A stretch of 64,000 nucleotides of DNA. Origin: JAIQFV01 sp041494885. Lineage in GTDB: Bacteria > Acidobacteriota > Terriglobia > JAIQFV01. The DNA lies in contig JBGQBO010000027.1 in the NCBI GenBank assembly GCA_041494885.1, forward strand, positions 9,921-73,920. Direction: 5' to 3'. Position 1 is the stretch's first letter, and each line of letters opens with the position of its first letter. A program made the position numbers and the translations under genes. The notes under the pieces are model-generated. The model worked only from the letters and a program-made list of their open reading frames with translations. It was not told the DNA's origin and searched no databases. Shown here piece after piece: positions 26,413-35,565 of this stretch.

Positions 26413-26494
26413 AAAGGTGTTCCAGCTAGCAGAAGTGATACAGCGTTCCGACCCTTCGGGACTCTATATAACCTCTGCTACCTTCCACACCTTT
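26413..26494 (+). promoter_or_regulatory. Long hairpin in the pnp leader
   Basis: An 82-base self-complementary structure between rpsO and pnp. Outer stem AAAGGTGT (26413-26420) with ACACCTTT (26487-26494); a symmetrical 6x6 internal loop; middle stem TAGCAGA (26427-26433) with TCTGCTA (26474-26480), extended by 26435-26436/26471-26472 and 26438-26440/26467-26469; apical stem 26445-26451 with 26456-26462 around a CCCT loop. It ends 62 bases before the pnp start. In E. coli the pnp leader forms an RNase III-cut hairpin used for autoregulation, so a similar role is a reasonable inference. Confidence 0.75.
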
Positions 26495-26556
26495 TACCCC
26501 CGTAGACAAAACAGAAACGTCTTATTGCAATCACAAACCAAGAGGAGAATGTGAAT

Positions 26557-28698
26557 ATGGCATACAGTGCCAGTATTGAAATGGGTGGAAGGACTCTTTC
26601 CATCGAAACCGGCCGATGGGCCAAGCAAGCCGGCGGCGCTGCCGTCGTCCGTTATGGTGACACGGTGGTCTTAGTGACCGCCTGCTCGAGCTTCCAGGCA
26701 CGCGAAGGAATCGATTTTTTCCCGCTCACCGTGGATTATCGCGAATACAACTATGCCGCGGGAAAGATACCCGGCGGCTATATCAAGCGAGAGGGGCGCC
26801 CCAGCGAAAAGGAGATCCTCACTTCCCGGCAGATCGATCGTCCCATTCGCCCGCTGTTCCCCGAAGGATTTCGCTGCGAGACACAGGTCATTGCCCTGGT
26901 ACTCTCCGCCGATCCGGACAATGACCCGGATATCATTTCCATCACCGGGGCATCGTCAGCCCTCTTCTTTTCCGACATCCCGTTTGAAACTCCCATCGCC
27001 GCCGTGCGCGTGGGATTGATTGACGATCAGCTCGTGATCAATCCGACTTACGCGGACCAGAAACGATCGACCCTGAGCCTGACGGTCGTAGGAAGTGAAG
27101 AAGGCATCGTCATGGTGGAGTCGGGTGCCAGTGAGATCTCGGAAGAGAAAATGGTGGAAGCCCTGGAGTTCGGGCACGCGGAGGTTAAGAAAATTGTTGG
27201 TTTGCAGCGTTCGTTGGCTGCCCAGGTCAAGACCACGAAACGTACGGTCGAGCCGGTCAAGTATGACGAGGCCTTGAAGGCGGAAATTGAAGCGAAATTC
27301 AAAAGGCCGCTCAAGGAGGCGCTTGACACCACCCAAGGCACAAAATTGGAGAGCCAGGCGCGAGTGCACAAGGTGAAAGAAGAGATCATGGCCTCGCTGG
27401 CGGACGCCGAAGAAGCCAAGCAGGTGGAGGCGAAGCATATTTTTGAAAATCTCTGTGAAAGGCTCTTTCGTGAGGACATCCTCGAGGCCCGGCGACGGCC
27501 GGACTCCCGCGCCTTTGATCAAGTTCGCGGGATTACGAGTGAAGTGGCGGTTTTGCCGCGCACACACGGGTCCTCCATCTTCACGCGCGGGGAAACGCAG
27601 GCCCTCGTCACGACCACGCTGGGCACGGCGGAGGACGTGCAGCGCGTTGATATCCTGATGGAGGTGGAGGGCATCGAAAAGCGGTTCATGCTGCATTACA
27701 ATTTTCCTCCGTTCAGCGTGGGTGAAGTGGGGAGGATGATGGGACCGGGGCGGCGCGAAATCGGCCATGGCGCCCTCGCCGAGCGCGCGCTCAGCGCGGT
27801 TATGCCCAGCGAAGACAACTTCCCCTACACCATACGCGTCGTGTCAGACATCCTGGAGTCCAATGGTTCTTCTTCGATGGCCACGGTCTGTGGCTCGACG
27901 CTCGCCCTGATGGATGCAGGCGTGCCCATCAAAGCGCCGGTCGCCGGCATTGCGATGGGGCTGGTGAAGGAGGGGGAGAAGTATGCCATCTTGACGGATA
28001 TTGCCGGGGCTGAAGACCACTTTGGCGATATGGATTTCAAGGTGGCGGGAACTACCGAGGGGATCACCGCCCTGCAGATGGATATCAAGATCGGCGGCGT
28101 AACCCCGCAGATCATGCGTGAGGCACTGGCCCAGGCCAAGGTGGCGCGCTTATTCATTCTGGATCGCATGAAGGAGACGCTGGTCGCGCCACGACCGGCC
28201 ATATCACCGCTTGCCCCGCGGATTTTCACCATGCAGATCAAGACCGATAAAATTCGGGATGTGATTGGACCGGGCGGCAAGATCATTCGAAGCATCATCG
28301 AGCAAACCGGGGTCAAGATTAATGTGAACGACGATGGCAAGATTGACATTGCCTCCGCCGACGAGACCGGGGCCAAAAAAGCCATCCAGATGATCAAGGA
28401 TTTAACCGCCGAAGCGGAAGTAGGAAAAACCTACGTCGGACGCGTGTCACGGATTGCCGATTTCGGGGCCTTCGTCGAGATCATCCCCGGAACAGATGGC
28501 CTGTTGCATATCAGCGAAATCGATGAACAACGGATTCGTGAGGTGCGCGACGTCCTGAAAGAAGGCGATACGGTGATGGTCAAAGTGATCGGCGTCGAGG
28601 GGAACAAGATCAAGCTCAGCCGAAAAGCAGTGTTGCGCGAGCAGCGCGGAAAGACCGGGGCGGCACCCGGCGGCCCGCAGTCACCCAAGTCGAATTAA
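26557..28698 (+). CDS. pnp: Polyribonucleotide nucleotidyltransferase (PNPase)
   Basis: Cytoplasmic 3'-5' phosphorolytic exoribonuclease, core of the RNA degradosome, 713 residues. Two RNase PH-like domains (first from residue 8, with FFPLTVDYREYNYAAGKIPGG-type sequence around 60; second around 330-540 with GRREIGHGALAERAL and the metal-binding FGDMDFKVAGT), a helical linker, then a KH domain (IRDVIGPGGKIIRSII near 567) and an S1 domain (GRVSRIADFGAFVEI near 630). The ATG at 26557 is preferred over GTG at 26551 because AGAGGAGAA ends seven bases before it. A long leader hairpin precedes it. Length is normal. Confidence 0.98.
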   Translation: MAYSASIEMGGRTLSIETGRWAKQAGGAAVVRYGDTVVLVTACSSFQAREGIDFFPLTVDYREYNYAAGKIPGGYIKREGRPSEKEILTSRQIDRPIRPLFPEGFRCETQVIALVLSADPDNDPDIISITGASSALFFSDIPFETPIAAVRVGLIDDQLVINPTYADQKRSTLSLTVVGSEEGIVMVESGASEISEEKMVEALEFGHAEVKKIVGLQRSLAAQVKTTKRTVEPVKYDEALKAEIEAKFKRPLKEALDTTQGTKLESQARVHKVKEEIMASLADAEEAKQVEAKHIFENLCERLFREDILEARRRPDSRAFDQVRGITSEVAVLPRTHGSSIFTRGETQALVTTTLGTAEDVQRVDILMEVEGIEKRFMLHYNFPPFSVGEVGRMMGPGRREIGHGALAERALSAVMPSEDNFPYTIRVVSDILESNGSSSMATVCGSTLALMDAGVPIKAPVAGIAMGLVKEGEKYAILTDIAGAEDHFGDMDFKVAGTTEGITALQMDIKIGGVTPQIMREALAQAKVARLFILDRMKETLVAPRPAISPLAPRIFTMQIKTDKIRDVIGPGGKIIRSIIEQTGVKINVNDDGKIDIASADETGAKKAIQMIKDLTAEAEVGKTYVGRVSRIADFGAFVEIIPGTDGLLHISEIDEQRIREVRDVLKEGDTVMVKVIGVEGNKIKLSRKAVLREQRGKTGAAPGGPQSPKSN

Positions 28699-28719
28699 CC
28701 GTTGGTCAGAGAAGGAAAG

Positions 28720-28739
28720 GGGGGGACGGCAATCCCCCC
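28720..28739 (+). other. Stem-loop after pnp
   Basis: GGGGGGA (28720-28726) pairs with TCCCCCC (28733-28739) around CGGCAA, 22 bases after the pnp stop. No T run follows, so it may stabilise the pnp 3' end or be a processing site rather than a strong terminator. Confidence 0.5.
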
Positions 28740-28820
28740 GCGACCTCGATCCGGGCGCGGTCATGGGTGCTGGTTGATTCTTGTGAGCTCTATGCGTTTT
28801 TGTGGCGGGATAAAGGTTTC

Positions 28821-30176
28821 ATGAAAAAAGTCGGTTTCATCAGCCTGGGATGCCCCAAGAACCTGGTCGACAGCGAAGTCATGATGGGTCTGCTCGACCA
28901 AAAAGGGTGGGGCATCACATCGCAAGCCGAAGAGGCAGACGTGCTGGTTGTCAACACGTGTGCGTTCATTGAGAGCGCGAAGAAGGAATCCATTGACTCC
29001 ATCCTGGAGATGGCGCAGCTCAAATCGAAGGGCCGGGCCAAGAAGTTGGTGGTCACCGGTTGCCTGGCAGAACGCTATCGCAGCGAGTTGCGCTTGGAAA
29101 TTCCTGAAGTCGACGTGGTCCTCGGAGTCAACGAATTAGAGAGCATCGTGGATGCTTGTGAGGTGAGCGCCCTGGCACCCCCCCCGGAGGGCCGCTCCTA
29201 CCCGCTCTTCCTTTACGACGAACATACCCCGCGGGTGCAGGCGACGCCCCGCCATACAGCTTATATGAAAATTGCCGAGGGATGCGACCATGTATGTTCG
29301 TTTTGCATCATTCCCAGTCTGCGGGGCTTCTTTCGAAGCCGTTCCGTCGCCTCCCTGGTGGCCGAAGCCTCGCAGCAGGCGTCCCGGGGTGTCCGCGAAT
29401 TGAATCTCATCTCACAGGACACGACACATTACGGCCGGGACCTCGGACCCGGCCATAGCCTCCCCCAATTGTTGTCCGAACTGGCCAGCATCGAAGGCTT
29501 GGCGTGGATCCGTTTTCTCTATTGTTACCCGAACCACCTGACGCGGGAGCTGGTGGACAGGGTATCCCGCCATGCCAACCTCTGTAACTACTTTGACGTG
29601 CCGCTGCAACATGTCAGCGAGAACATCCTTCAATCCATGCGACGGGGAGGACATCGAAAGCTGTTTACAGAGATGGTGTCCATGATCCGGAGCGAAATTC
29701 CAACTGCTGCCTTGAGAACCACCTTGATCGTCGGCTATCCGGGGGAGACCCCGGCGGATTTTCGAGAGCTCTGTGATTTCGTGGAAGAGGTGCAGTTCGA
29801 TCATCTGGGCGTGTTCACCTACTCGGACGAGGAGAACACCCGGGCCTTTGAGCTTCCGGACAAGGTCGCCTCAGAAATTGCCCTGGAGCGTCGGGACGTC
29901 TTGATGTTACTCCAGCGCAAGATCGCCCATGCGAAGAATTCAAGGCGCGTGGGACATCGCGTGCGCGTGCTGCTGGAGGGGACTTCAGATGAAACCGACT
30001 TGCTCTTGCAAGGACGGATGGAGTCCCAGGCACCGGGTATTGATGGTGTGGTGTTAATCAACGATGTTGCCGAGGGGCTGACTGCCCGGGCGGGCATGTT
30101 TGCACAGGTTGAAATTACTGAAGCACACGATTACGACCTCGTCGGACGAATGGTATCGTTGGAACCGCAGGCCTGA
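28821..30176 (+). CDS. rimO: Ribosomal protein S12 methylthiotransferase RimO
   Basis: Radical-SAM enzyme adding a methylthio group to the conserved aspartate of ribosomal protein S12, 451 residues. The N-terminal UPF0004 domain has its cluster cysteines in LGCPKNLVDSE (Cys11), NTCAF and TGCLAE; the radical-SAM CxxxCxxC is CDHVCSFC at 155-162; a TRAM domain ends the protein. The SLGCPKN start and absence of tRNA-type features favour RimO over MiaB. The ATG at 28821 is chosen because the conserved sequence begins there; an upstream in-frame extension to 28767 lacks support. pgpA follows after eight bases. Confidence 0.95.
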   Translation: MKKVGFISLGCPKNLVDSEVMMGLLDQKGWGITSQAEEADVLVVNTCAFIESAKKESIDSILEMAQLKSKGRAKKLVVTGCLAERYRSELRLEIPEVDVVLGVNELESIVDACEVSALAPPPEGRSYPLFLYDEHTPRVQATPRHTAYMKIAEGCDHVCSFCIIPSLRGFFRSRSVASLVAEASQQASRGVRELNLISQDTTHYGRDLGPGHSLPQLLSELASIEGLAWIRFLYCYPNHLTRELVDRVSRHANLCNYFDVPLQHVSENILQSMRRGGHRKLFTEMVSMIRSEIPTAALRTTLIVGYPGETPADFRELCDFVEEVQFDHLGVFTYSDEENTRAFELPDKVASEIALERRDVLMLLQRKIAHAKNSRRVGHRVRVLLEGTSDETDLLLQGRMESQAPGIDGVVLINDVAEGLTARAGMFAQVEITEAHDYDLVGRMVSLEPQA

Positions 30177-30184
30177 GTCCTATT

Positions 30185-30700
30185 GTGGAGAAGAACAGCA
30201 TACAGCAGAGTGACCGTCCCATGGGCGATCGGGTGGCCATCGTCATCGCCACGGCCTTGGGAGCCGGCTATTCTCCTATAGCCCCGGGGACGACGGGGTC
30301 AGCATTGTCGGTGGGTCTCTGGCTTGTCTTATATCGTTGGTATCCGGCCTCCCTCCACATTCCCGCACACCTTGCCCTCATCCTGGCCCTGACGATCGTT
30401 GGGATCTGGGCGTCTACTCGCAGTGAGTCCTGGTTTGGAGAGATCGATCCGCATCAGACCGTGATTGATGAGGTGATTGGACAACAGATCACGTATCTCG
30501 GGCTTCTTTCTCCTGTTATTTCCTGGAAGTCGCTGGCGCTTGGTTTTTTTTTGTTTCGGTTGTTTGATGTTTGGAAGCCATATCCGATCCGTAAAATCCA
30601 GGACCTGCACGGGGGCGCTGGCATTGTGCTGGATGATGTGGCCGCCGGCATTTACGCCTTCATCGTTCTCCTCGCAGTGAGAAAATTGTTTGGTTGGTAA
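30185..30700 (+). CDS. pgpA: Phosphatidylglycerophosphatase A
   Basis: Inner-membrane phosphatase converting phosphatidylglycerol phosphate to phosphatidylglycerol, 171 residues. Family marks: GAGYSPIAPGTTGS near the start, the DEVIGQ metal-site motif near 95 and DDVAAG near the end, with four hydrophobic segments. The start given is GTG eight bases after rimO; an ATG at 30221 would shorten the protein by 12 residues and still keep all conserved parts. Together with plsY and gpsA further on it forms a phospholipid-synthesis group in this strand. Confidence 0.92.
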   Translation: MEKNSIQQSDRPMGDRVAIVIATALGAGYSPIAPGTTGSALSVGLWLVLYRWYPASLHIPAHLALILALTIVGIWASTRSESWFGEIDPHQTVIDEVIGQQITYLGLLSPVISWKSLALGFFLFRLFDVWKPYPIRKIQDLHGGAGIVLDDVAAGIYAFIVLLAVRKLFGW

Positions 30701-30714
30701 CCCATTAAAATGCG

Positions 30715-30750
30715 ATCCGGCGATTCCCTTGGGCCCGAGGTTGGCCGGAT
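30715..30750 (+). other. Stem-loop after pgpA
   Basis: ATCCGGC (30715-30721) pairs with GCCGGAT (30744-30750); the loop holds a further short pairing (CCT with AGG) around GGGCCC. It starts 15 bases after the pgpA stop and lacks a T tail. Confidence 0.45.
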
Positions 30751-30787
30751 TCCTTGAAATCCTCCCGGTTGATTTGATTTAATCCTC

Positions 30788-31795
30788 ATGAATCCTGTCA
30801 TCAAAAAGATAGAACCTCCGGCGGCGCTTCCCGGGGCCGAAGTTTCGATCGAAGGCGATCATTTCATGACCGACGGCGTCCGGCCATGTGTCTCCATCGA
30901 TAACTTGGCCGGGCATTTCGTGGTCTGCTCTGAGCAGTATGGGGTCGTGGTTGTTCCGCGGGACGCTAATCTGGGCGAGGTCAAGATCGCGCACGGGGAT
31001 TATCAAAGCTCCCCCGCTCGCTTGGGTGTGGCCTCGTTGTTGGTGGGAAATTTACATCCGGTGTCGAACCCGGCCATCGATCGGGAAGGGAACATTTACA
31101 CCACATTCAGCGGTTCCCGGGGGCAGAAGGTGCCCACGTCGGTATTCAAAATCACTCCGGAGGGGGTGACCCCTTATCTCTCGGAGGTGATGAATCCCAC
31201 GGGCATGGCATTTGATTCAAAAGGGGAATTGTTTATTTCCAGTCGTTTTGATGGAACGGTCTACAAGGTGTCGTCTCCCTCGGAGATGGAAGTCTATGCG
31301 AAAGGGATGGGAGTAGCGACCGGGCTGGTATTTGACCCGGAAGACAATCTGTACGTGGGAGACCGCAGTGGCACGATATTCAAAATGGATCGGGATCGAA
31401 AGACCTATGTCTTTGCGACCATGGAGCCGAGTGTGTCCGCGTACCACTTGGCCCTCGACGCTGAAGGTGGCTTGTTCGTTACGGGTCCCACGATCGGATG
31501 CCTTGATGCAGTCTATCGCATCACCCCCCAGGGGGAGGTGGAGAAGTACTACGCGAGGCTGGGCCGTCCCCAGGGAATGGCGTTTGATCGGCAGGGAAAT
31601 CTGTTGGTGGCGGCCTCCCTTGCGGGTCAAAAGGGGGTCGTTCGGATCGGTTCTGACCGAAAGGCTTCCTTGGTGGTCGCGGGTGCCGGTATTGTCGGCC
31701 TGGCCATGGACTGGACTACTAGAGGCGATCTCATTCTTGCGACCACGGACTCGATTTATCGCTTGAATCTGAATTCCATTGACCGGCCTGTGTGA
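30788..31795 (+). CDS. IPT/TIG domain plus NHL-type beta-propeller protein
   Basis: A 335-residue protein without signal peptide or membrane helix. Residues about 3-80 form an IPT/TIG immunoglobulin-like domain (VIKKIEPPAALPGAEVSIEG). The rest consists of repeated blades of the NHL/SMP-30 kind, seen as NPAIDREGNIYTT, GMAFDSKGELFIS, GLVFDPEDNLYVG, HLALDAEGGLFVT and GMAFDRQGNLLVA, spaced about 45-50 residues apart. Such propellers bind proteins or small ligands; no catalytic residues can be claimed. It sits between pgpA and cinA in a run of housekeeping genes, which suggests a conserved but unrecognised cytoplasmic role. Confidence 0.8.
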   Translation: MNPVIKKIEPPAALPGAEVSIEGDHFMTDGVRPCVSIDNLAGHFVVCSEQYGVVVVPRDANLGEVKIAHGDYQSSPARLGVASLLVGNLHPVSNPAIDREGNIYTTFSGSRGQKVPTSVFKITPEGVTPYLSEVMNPTGMAFDSKGELFISSRFDGTVYKVSSPSEMEVYAKGMGVATGLVFDPEDNLYVGDRSGTIFKMDRDRKTYVFATMEPSVSAYHLALDAEGGLFVTGPTIGCLDAVYRITPQGEVEKYYARLGRPQGMAFDRQGNLLVAASLAGQKGVVRIGSDRKASLVVAGAGIVGLAMDWTTRGDLILATTDSIYRLNLNSIDRPV

Positions 31796-31903
31796 GAGGG
31801 AGGGGGTCGGCCCAAACCGGCGGTGCCGTCGACTTCCACTTCTTCAGGCGGCGTCCAACCGTTGAAGTCACTCCTCCCTATCTCTTCCCGAGGACTTGAA
31901 CCT

Positions 31904-33145
31904 GTGAGCTCGCTGAAAGTTGAAATTATCGCCATCGGATCTGAACTTTTGACACCCGATCGGATAGACAGCAACTCGCTCTATCTGACCGAAAAGCTGA
32001 ACAGTATCGGCATCGACTTGAATGCAAAATTCATCGTCGGTGATGATGAGACCTCCCTGGAGCAGGTCTTGCGCGACTCCTTGAAACGGGTGGATTTGGT
32101 TCTTGCCACCGGCGGCCTTGGACCGACCGAAGACGATATCAGCCGAAAGGTATTCGCCCGTGTATTTCAGAGGCCCCTGGTGTTGGACGAAGCCATCCTC
32201 AAGCAACTGGAGGAACGATTCCGGTCTCGCGGCTTGACGATGACTTCAAACAATGCCCGTCAGGCCCTAGTCCCTTCGGGGGCTCGGATCCTCGAAAACA
32301 ATCAAGGCACGGCCCCCGGGCTCTGGATTGAATCCGAAGGAAAGCACGCCATCTTGCTCCCGGGCCCACCCCATGAAATGAAGGCGATGTTTGAATCGCA
32401 ATGTCTGCCCTCTTTGTCGGAGATGTCTCAGGGCGTTCGTATTCAAAAGCGGGTTTTCAAATTGACCGGCCTTACGGAATCGGCCTGCGATGCTCGCATT
32501 GCGCCGATCTACACTCGCTACCGGGTTCCCGTGACCACGATCCTCGCGTCGCCGGGGGAGATTGAAATCCACTTGAAAGCCACGGCCCCCACGGAAGAGG
32601 AGGCGGAGGCCTTGTTGAATGAACTGGGGGACAAGATCGAACTGGAGCTGGGGGATCATATTTTTTCCCGTCGCGGAGAGTCCCTGGAACAGATTGTTGG
32701 GATGTATTTGACGATGCGGCAAGCATCAGTGGCAGTGGCGGAAAGTTGCACCGGAGGGCTGGTTTCGGAGCGATTGACCCGGATCCCGGGAAGTTCGGCG
32801 TATTTTGTCACCGGAGTGGTGTGTTACAGCAATACCGCGAAAACAGAACTGGCTGATGTCCCGCCCCTGCTGATCGATATGAGCGGTGCCGTCAGTCGCG
32901 AAGTGGCCATCGGTTTGGCGGAAGGCATCCGGAAAAAGGCGGGGACGACGTTTGGGATCGGGGTGACGGGAATCGCCGGGCCCTCCGGAGGGAGTGAAGC
33001 GAAGCCGGTGGGTCTGGTGCATGTGGCCGTGACCAGTGAGACCCAGGTGGATCATCGCGAGGTGCGTTTCCCCGGCGACCGCCAGCGGATCCGCTGGTGG
33101 GCCTCACAACTTGCGCTGGATATGTTGCGACGAAAATTACTCTGA
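31904..33145 (+). CDS. cinA: CinA: competence/damage-inducible family, NMN amidohydrolase and ADP-ribose pyrophosphatase type
   Basis: A two-domain soluble protein of 413 residues linked in other bacteria to pyridine-nucleotide recycling. The N-terminal MoCF-like domain shows IIAIGSELLTPDRIDSNS, ATGGLGPTEDDISRKVF and LLPGPPHEMKAM. The C-terminal PncC-like domain (nicotinamide mononucleotide deamidase) shows AESCTGGLVSERLT, VVCYSNTAKTEL and VTGIAGPSGGS. The start is GTG at 31904 behind GAGG, where the conserved strand begins; the frame extends to 31823 without family similarity. thpR follows closely. Confidence 0.93.
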   Translation: MSSLKVEIIAIGSELLTPDRIDSNSLYLTEKLNSIGIDLNAKFIVGDDETSLEQVLRDSLKRVDLVLATGGLGPTEDDISRKVFARVFQRPLVLDEAILKQLEERFRSRGLTMTSNNARQALVPSGARILENNQGTAPGLWIESEGKHAILLPGPPHEMKAMFESQCLPSLSEMSQGVRIQKRVFKLTGLTESACDARIAPIYTRYRVPVTTILASPGEIEIHLKATAPTEEEAEALLNELGDKIELELGDHIFSRRGESLEQIVGMYLTMRQASVAVAESCTGGLVSERLTRIPGSSAYFVTGVVCYSNTAKTELADVPPLLIDMSGAVSREVAIGLAEGIRKKAGTTFGIGVTGIAGPSGGSEAKPVGLVHVAVTSETQVDHREVRFPGDRQRIRWWASQLALDMLRRKLL

Positions 33146-33192
33146 ATGGCGGGGGGGCCGGGCGGCTGAGGCCCCTCGGGGCAGGTTCAAAC

Positions 33193-33750
33193 GTGCGCGC
33201 GTTTTTAGCGGTCGATTTGACCCGGGAAATTGAGGCCAGGATTGCGGAGGCCCAGGCCGCCCTGGCACGCTTTTCACACGCCGTCCGCTGGGTGCGCCCG
33301 GAGTCAATCCACCTCACCCTGAAGTTTCTTGGAGAAATTTCTCCGGACCAACAGCGACGGGTGATGGAGACGTTCTCGGCCCACAAGAGCGGCGTGGAGC
33401 CATTTCAAGTTTCCGTTGGGCGCCTCGGTTTTTTTCCCAACGCTCGCGCGCCGCGCGTGGTGTGGATAGGGATTGAGCAAGGGGGGGAACAACTCCAATC
33501 GCTCGCCAGGTTTGTGGAGGACTCGCTGGGAGCGGCCGGATTTCCTCCCGAGTCGCGTCCTTTTTCCCCCCATGCCACCATCGGCCGCATCAAGTTTCTT
33601 CCGGATGTGGCTTCCTTTATCGAAGCCACCTCGCCTTTTTCGAATTACCAGTGCGGAACCACGATGGTCAGCCATTTCTTTCTTTACGAGAGCAAGCTGG
33701 AGCGGAGTGGATCGATCTATACGAAGCGGGCCACTTTTGCGTTAAAATAA
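33193..33750 (+). CDS. thpR: RNA 2',3'-cyclic phosphodiesterase ThpR (2H family)
   Basis: A 185-residue 2H phosphoesterase, historically called 2'-5' RNA ligase. Both catalytic HxTx motifs are present: HLTL in ESIHLTLKFLGEI near 40 and HATI in FSPHATIGRI near 120. The family starts VRAFLAVDL, so GTG at 33193 is taken as start, with CAGG about seven bases upstream; the open frame begins earlier (33097) inside cinA. Its physiological substrate is unclear in most bacteria. cinA and thpR are frequent neighbours. Confidence 0.92.
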   Translation: MRAFLAVDLTREIEARIAEAQAALARFSHAVRWVRPESIHLTLKFLGEISPDQQRRVMETFSAHKSGVEPFQVSVGRLGFFPNARAPRVVWIGIEQGGEQLQSLARFVEDSLGAAGFPPESRPFSPHATIGRIKFLPDVASFIEATSPFSNYQCGTTMVSHFFLYESKLERSGSIYTKRATFALK

Positions 33751-33811
33751 GCCCCTTCCGGCGCGTGACGCTGGCCGACAGGCAATCCTATTATATTGAG
33801 GTTGCAGCACG

Positions 33812-34429
33812 ATGGGTCTGGCAATTCTGGCTGTCCTGATTGCATATCTGCTGGGCTCGATCCCATTCGGTTACCTGATCGTCAAGATGAAATCAGGCCG
33901 CGATGTGCGCGAAGTGGGGAGTCGTTCGATCGGTGCCACCAATGTGATGCGCGCCGCCGGCCGGGCCGGTGGCATCCTGACCTTCTTGCTGGATGTGGGA
34001 AAAGGTTTCGTGGCGGTCCTGATTGCCCAGAGACTCTTTCCGGAGAATGAATGGGTTATCGCATTCGCAGCCATGGCGGCCATCCTGGGACATGTTTTTC
34101 CTGTCTTCCTGAAATTTAAGGGAGGGAAAGGAGTGGCGACGGGGGTCGGGGTATTCCTGGCCATCTTCCCGCAGGCCGTGGCAGCTGTCTTAGTCATTTT
34201 CGTAATTGTCGTGTGGTTGTCACGCTATATCTCACTGGGTTCGATCATTGCAACGGGAGCCTTTCCGGTGGTTGCCTATTTCATGGGTCAGCACGTGCTC
34301 TCGGCGCCAGTCCTCGTCGCGACGGCTTTGGGAGCCATTCTTATCGTCGTTAAACATCATGAAAATATTCGCCGGCTCCTGCGAGGCACAGAGAACAAGT
34401 TCACAGGTTTTTCGAAAAAAGTATCGTAA
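33812..34429 (+). CDS. plsY: Acyl-phosphate:glycerol-3-phosphate acyltransferase PlsY
   Basis: Inner-membrane enzyme making lysophosphatidic acid from acyl-phosphate and glycerol 3-phosphate, 205 residues with about five to six helices. Family motifs: LLGSIPFGYLI, GSRSIGATNVMRAAG (about 32-47), FKGGKGVATGVG near 103 and the late HHENIRRLLRGTENK segment. It is followed after 135 bases by gpsA, which makes its substrate; this pairing is widespread. The gene-to-gene spacing suggests they may still be co-transcribed. Confidence 0.96.
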   Translation: MGLAILAVLIAYLLGSIPFGYLIVKMKSGRDVREVGSRSIGATNVMRAAGRAGGILTFLLDVGKGFVAVLIAQRLFPENEWVIAFAAMAAILGHVFPVFLKFKGGKGVATGVGVFLAIFPQAVAAVLVIFVIVVWLSRYISLGSIIATGAFPVVAYFMGQHVLSAPVLVATALGAILIVVKHHENIRRLLRGTENKFTGFSKKVS

Positions 34430-34564
34430 TGTTGACGTTGAGCCGGGCTGCTTGCCTCACCCCAAAAGGGATCCCAGGGCGCGGCAACAATCGAAACTGA
34501 ACGCTCGCTGCCCGGGAGGTGCTAAGCCGGAAAGTCTGACCTGGTTGCATGGAGATTTTATTCT

Positions 34565-35563
34565 ATGAAAAGAGTCGCGGTTATCGGGGGTGGAAATTGG
34601 GGGACGGCCCTATCCATTATTCTCTCCCGGCAGGGGCACCCCGTCCGATTATGGGCCTACGAAAAGGAAGTCGTCGAGTCCATTAACCAACGCCACGAAA
34701 ATTGCCTTTTTTTGGAAGGCTTTAAGACTCCAGAAGCCCTCATGGCGTCCAGCTCGTTTGATGAGGTTCTGGCCGGCGCCGAAATCGTGATTGGGGTGAT
34801 GCCCTCGCACCATGCCCGGCGACTCTACCAGCAGATGCTTCCTCATCTTCGTGGCGAGATGATCTTCATCAGTGCCACCAAGGGGCTTGAGGAAGATTCA
34901 TTAATGCGGATGTCGGAGGTCTTCTGGGATGTGGTGGGCAAGGAGTCGGGAGTGCGGTTTGCGGTGTTGTCGGGACCCACATTCGCCAGGGAAATTGCAC
35001 GCGGAGATCCGGCGGCCGTCGTCATTGCTTCGGAATATGATCCGGCCGCCCAACTAGTGCAGCGGGAGTTCTCAAGCCGCCAATTCCGCCTGTACCGAAA
35101 TAGTGATGTCGTGGGAGTGGAGTTGGGGGGATCGGTCAAGAATGTGATTGCGATCGCGGCGGGGGTCTGTGAAGGCCTGGGTCTTGGATCGAACTCGATC
35201 GCAGCCCTCATTACACGGGGTTTAGCAGAGCTGACGCGGCTGGTCTTGGCGCAGGGTGGAAAAAAAGAAACCATGGCGGGGCTGGCGGGGCTCGGCGATC
35301 TCGTGCTGACCTGCACGGGGGCCTTGAGCCGCAACCGGACGCTGGGTGAGGAGTTGGGGAAGGGAAAGAAGCTGACTGAAATTGTGTCGGGCATGAGGAT
35401 GGTCGCCGAAGGCGTTCGCACCACGGTGGCCGCCGTCGCGCTGGCCAGGAAACATCAGGTCGAAATGCCCATCGTTGACCAGATGCATGCGATGTTGTAC
35501 GAGGAACGGACCCCGACCGATGCCATCCATCAATTGATGGATCGGAGTTTGAAGCAGGAATGA
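34565..35563 (+). CDS. gpsA: NAD(P)-dependent glycerol-3-phosphate dehydrogenase GpsA
   Basis: Cytoplasmic enzyme reducing dihydroxyacetone phosphate to sn-glycerol 3-phosphate, 332 residues. The dinucleotide fold opens VAVIGGGNWGTALS; SGPTFAREIA, the catalytic-lysine region GSVKNVIAIAAGVCEGL and NSIAALITRGLAEL follow in family order; LGDLVLTCTGALSRNR marks the C-terminal helical domain. It supplies the acceptor for PlsY. Start ATG after a weak ribosome-binding region. Length and motifs are normal. Confidence 0.97.
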   Translation: MKRVAVIGGGNWGTALSIILSRQGHPVRLWAYEKEVVESINQRHENCLFLEGFKTPEALMASSSFDEVLAGAEIVIGVMPSHHARRLYQQMLPHLRGEMIFISATKGLEEDSLMRMSEVFWDVVGKESGVRFAVLSGPTFAREIARGDPAAVVIASEYDPAAQLVQREFSSRQFRLYRNSDVVGVELGGSVKNVIAIAAGVCEGLGLGSNSIAALITRGLAELTRLVLAQGGKKETMAGLAGLGDLVLTCTGALSRNRTLGEELGKGKKLTEIVSGMRMVAEGVRTTVAAVALARKHQVEMPIVDQMHAMLYEERTPTDAIHQLMDRSLKQE

Positions 35564-35565
35564 AT

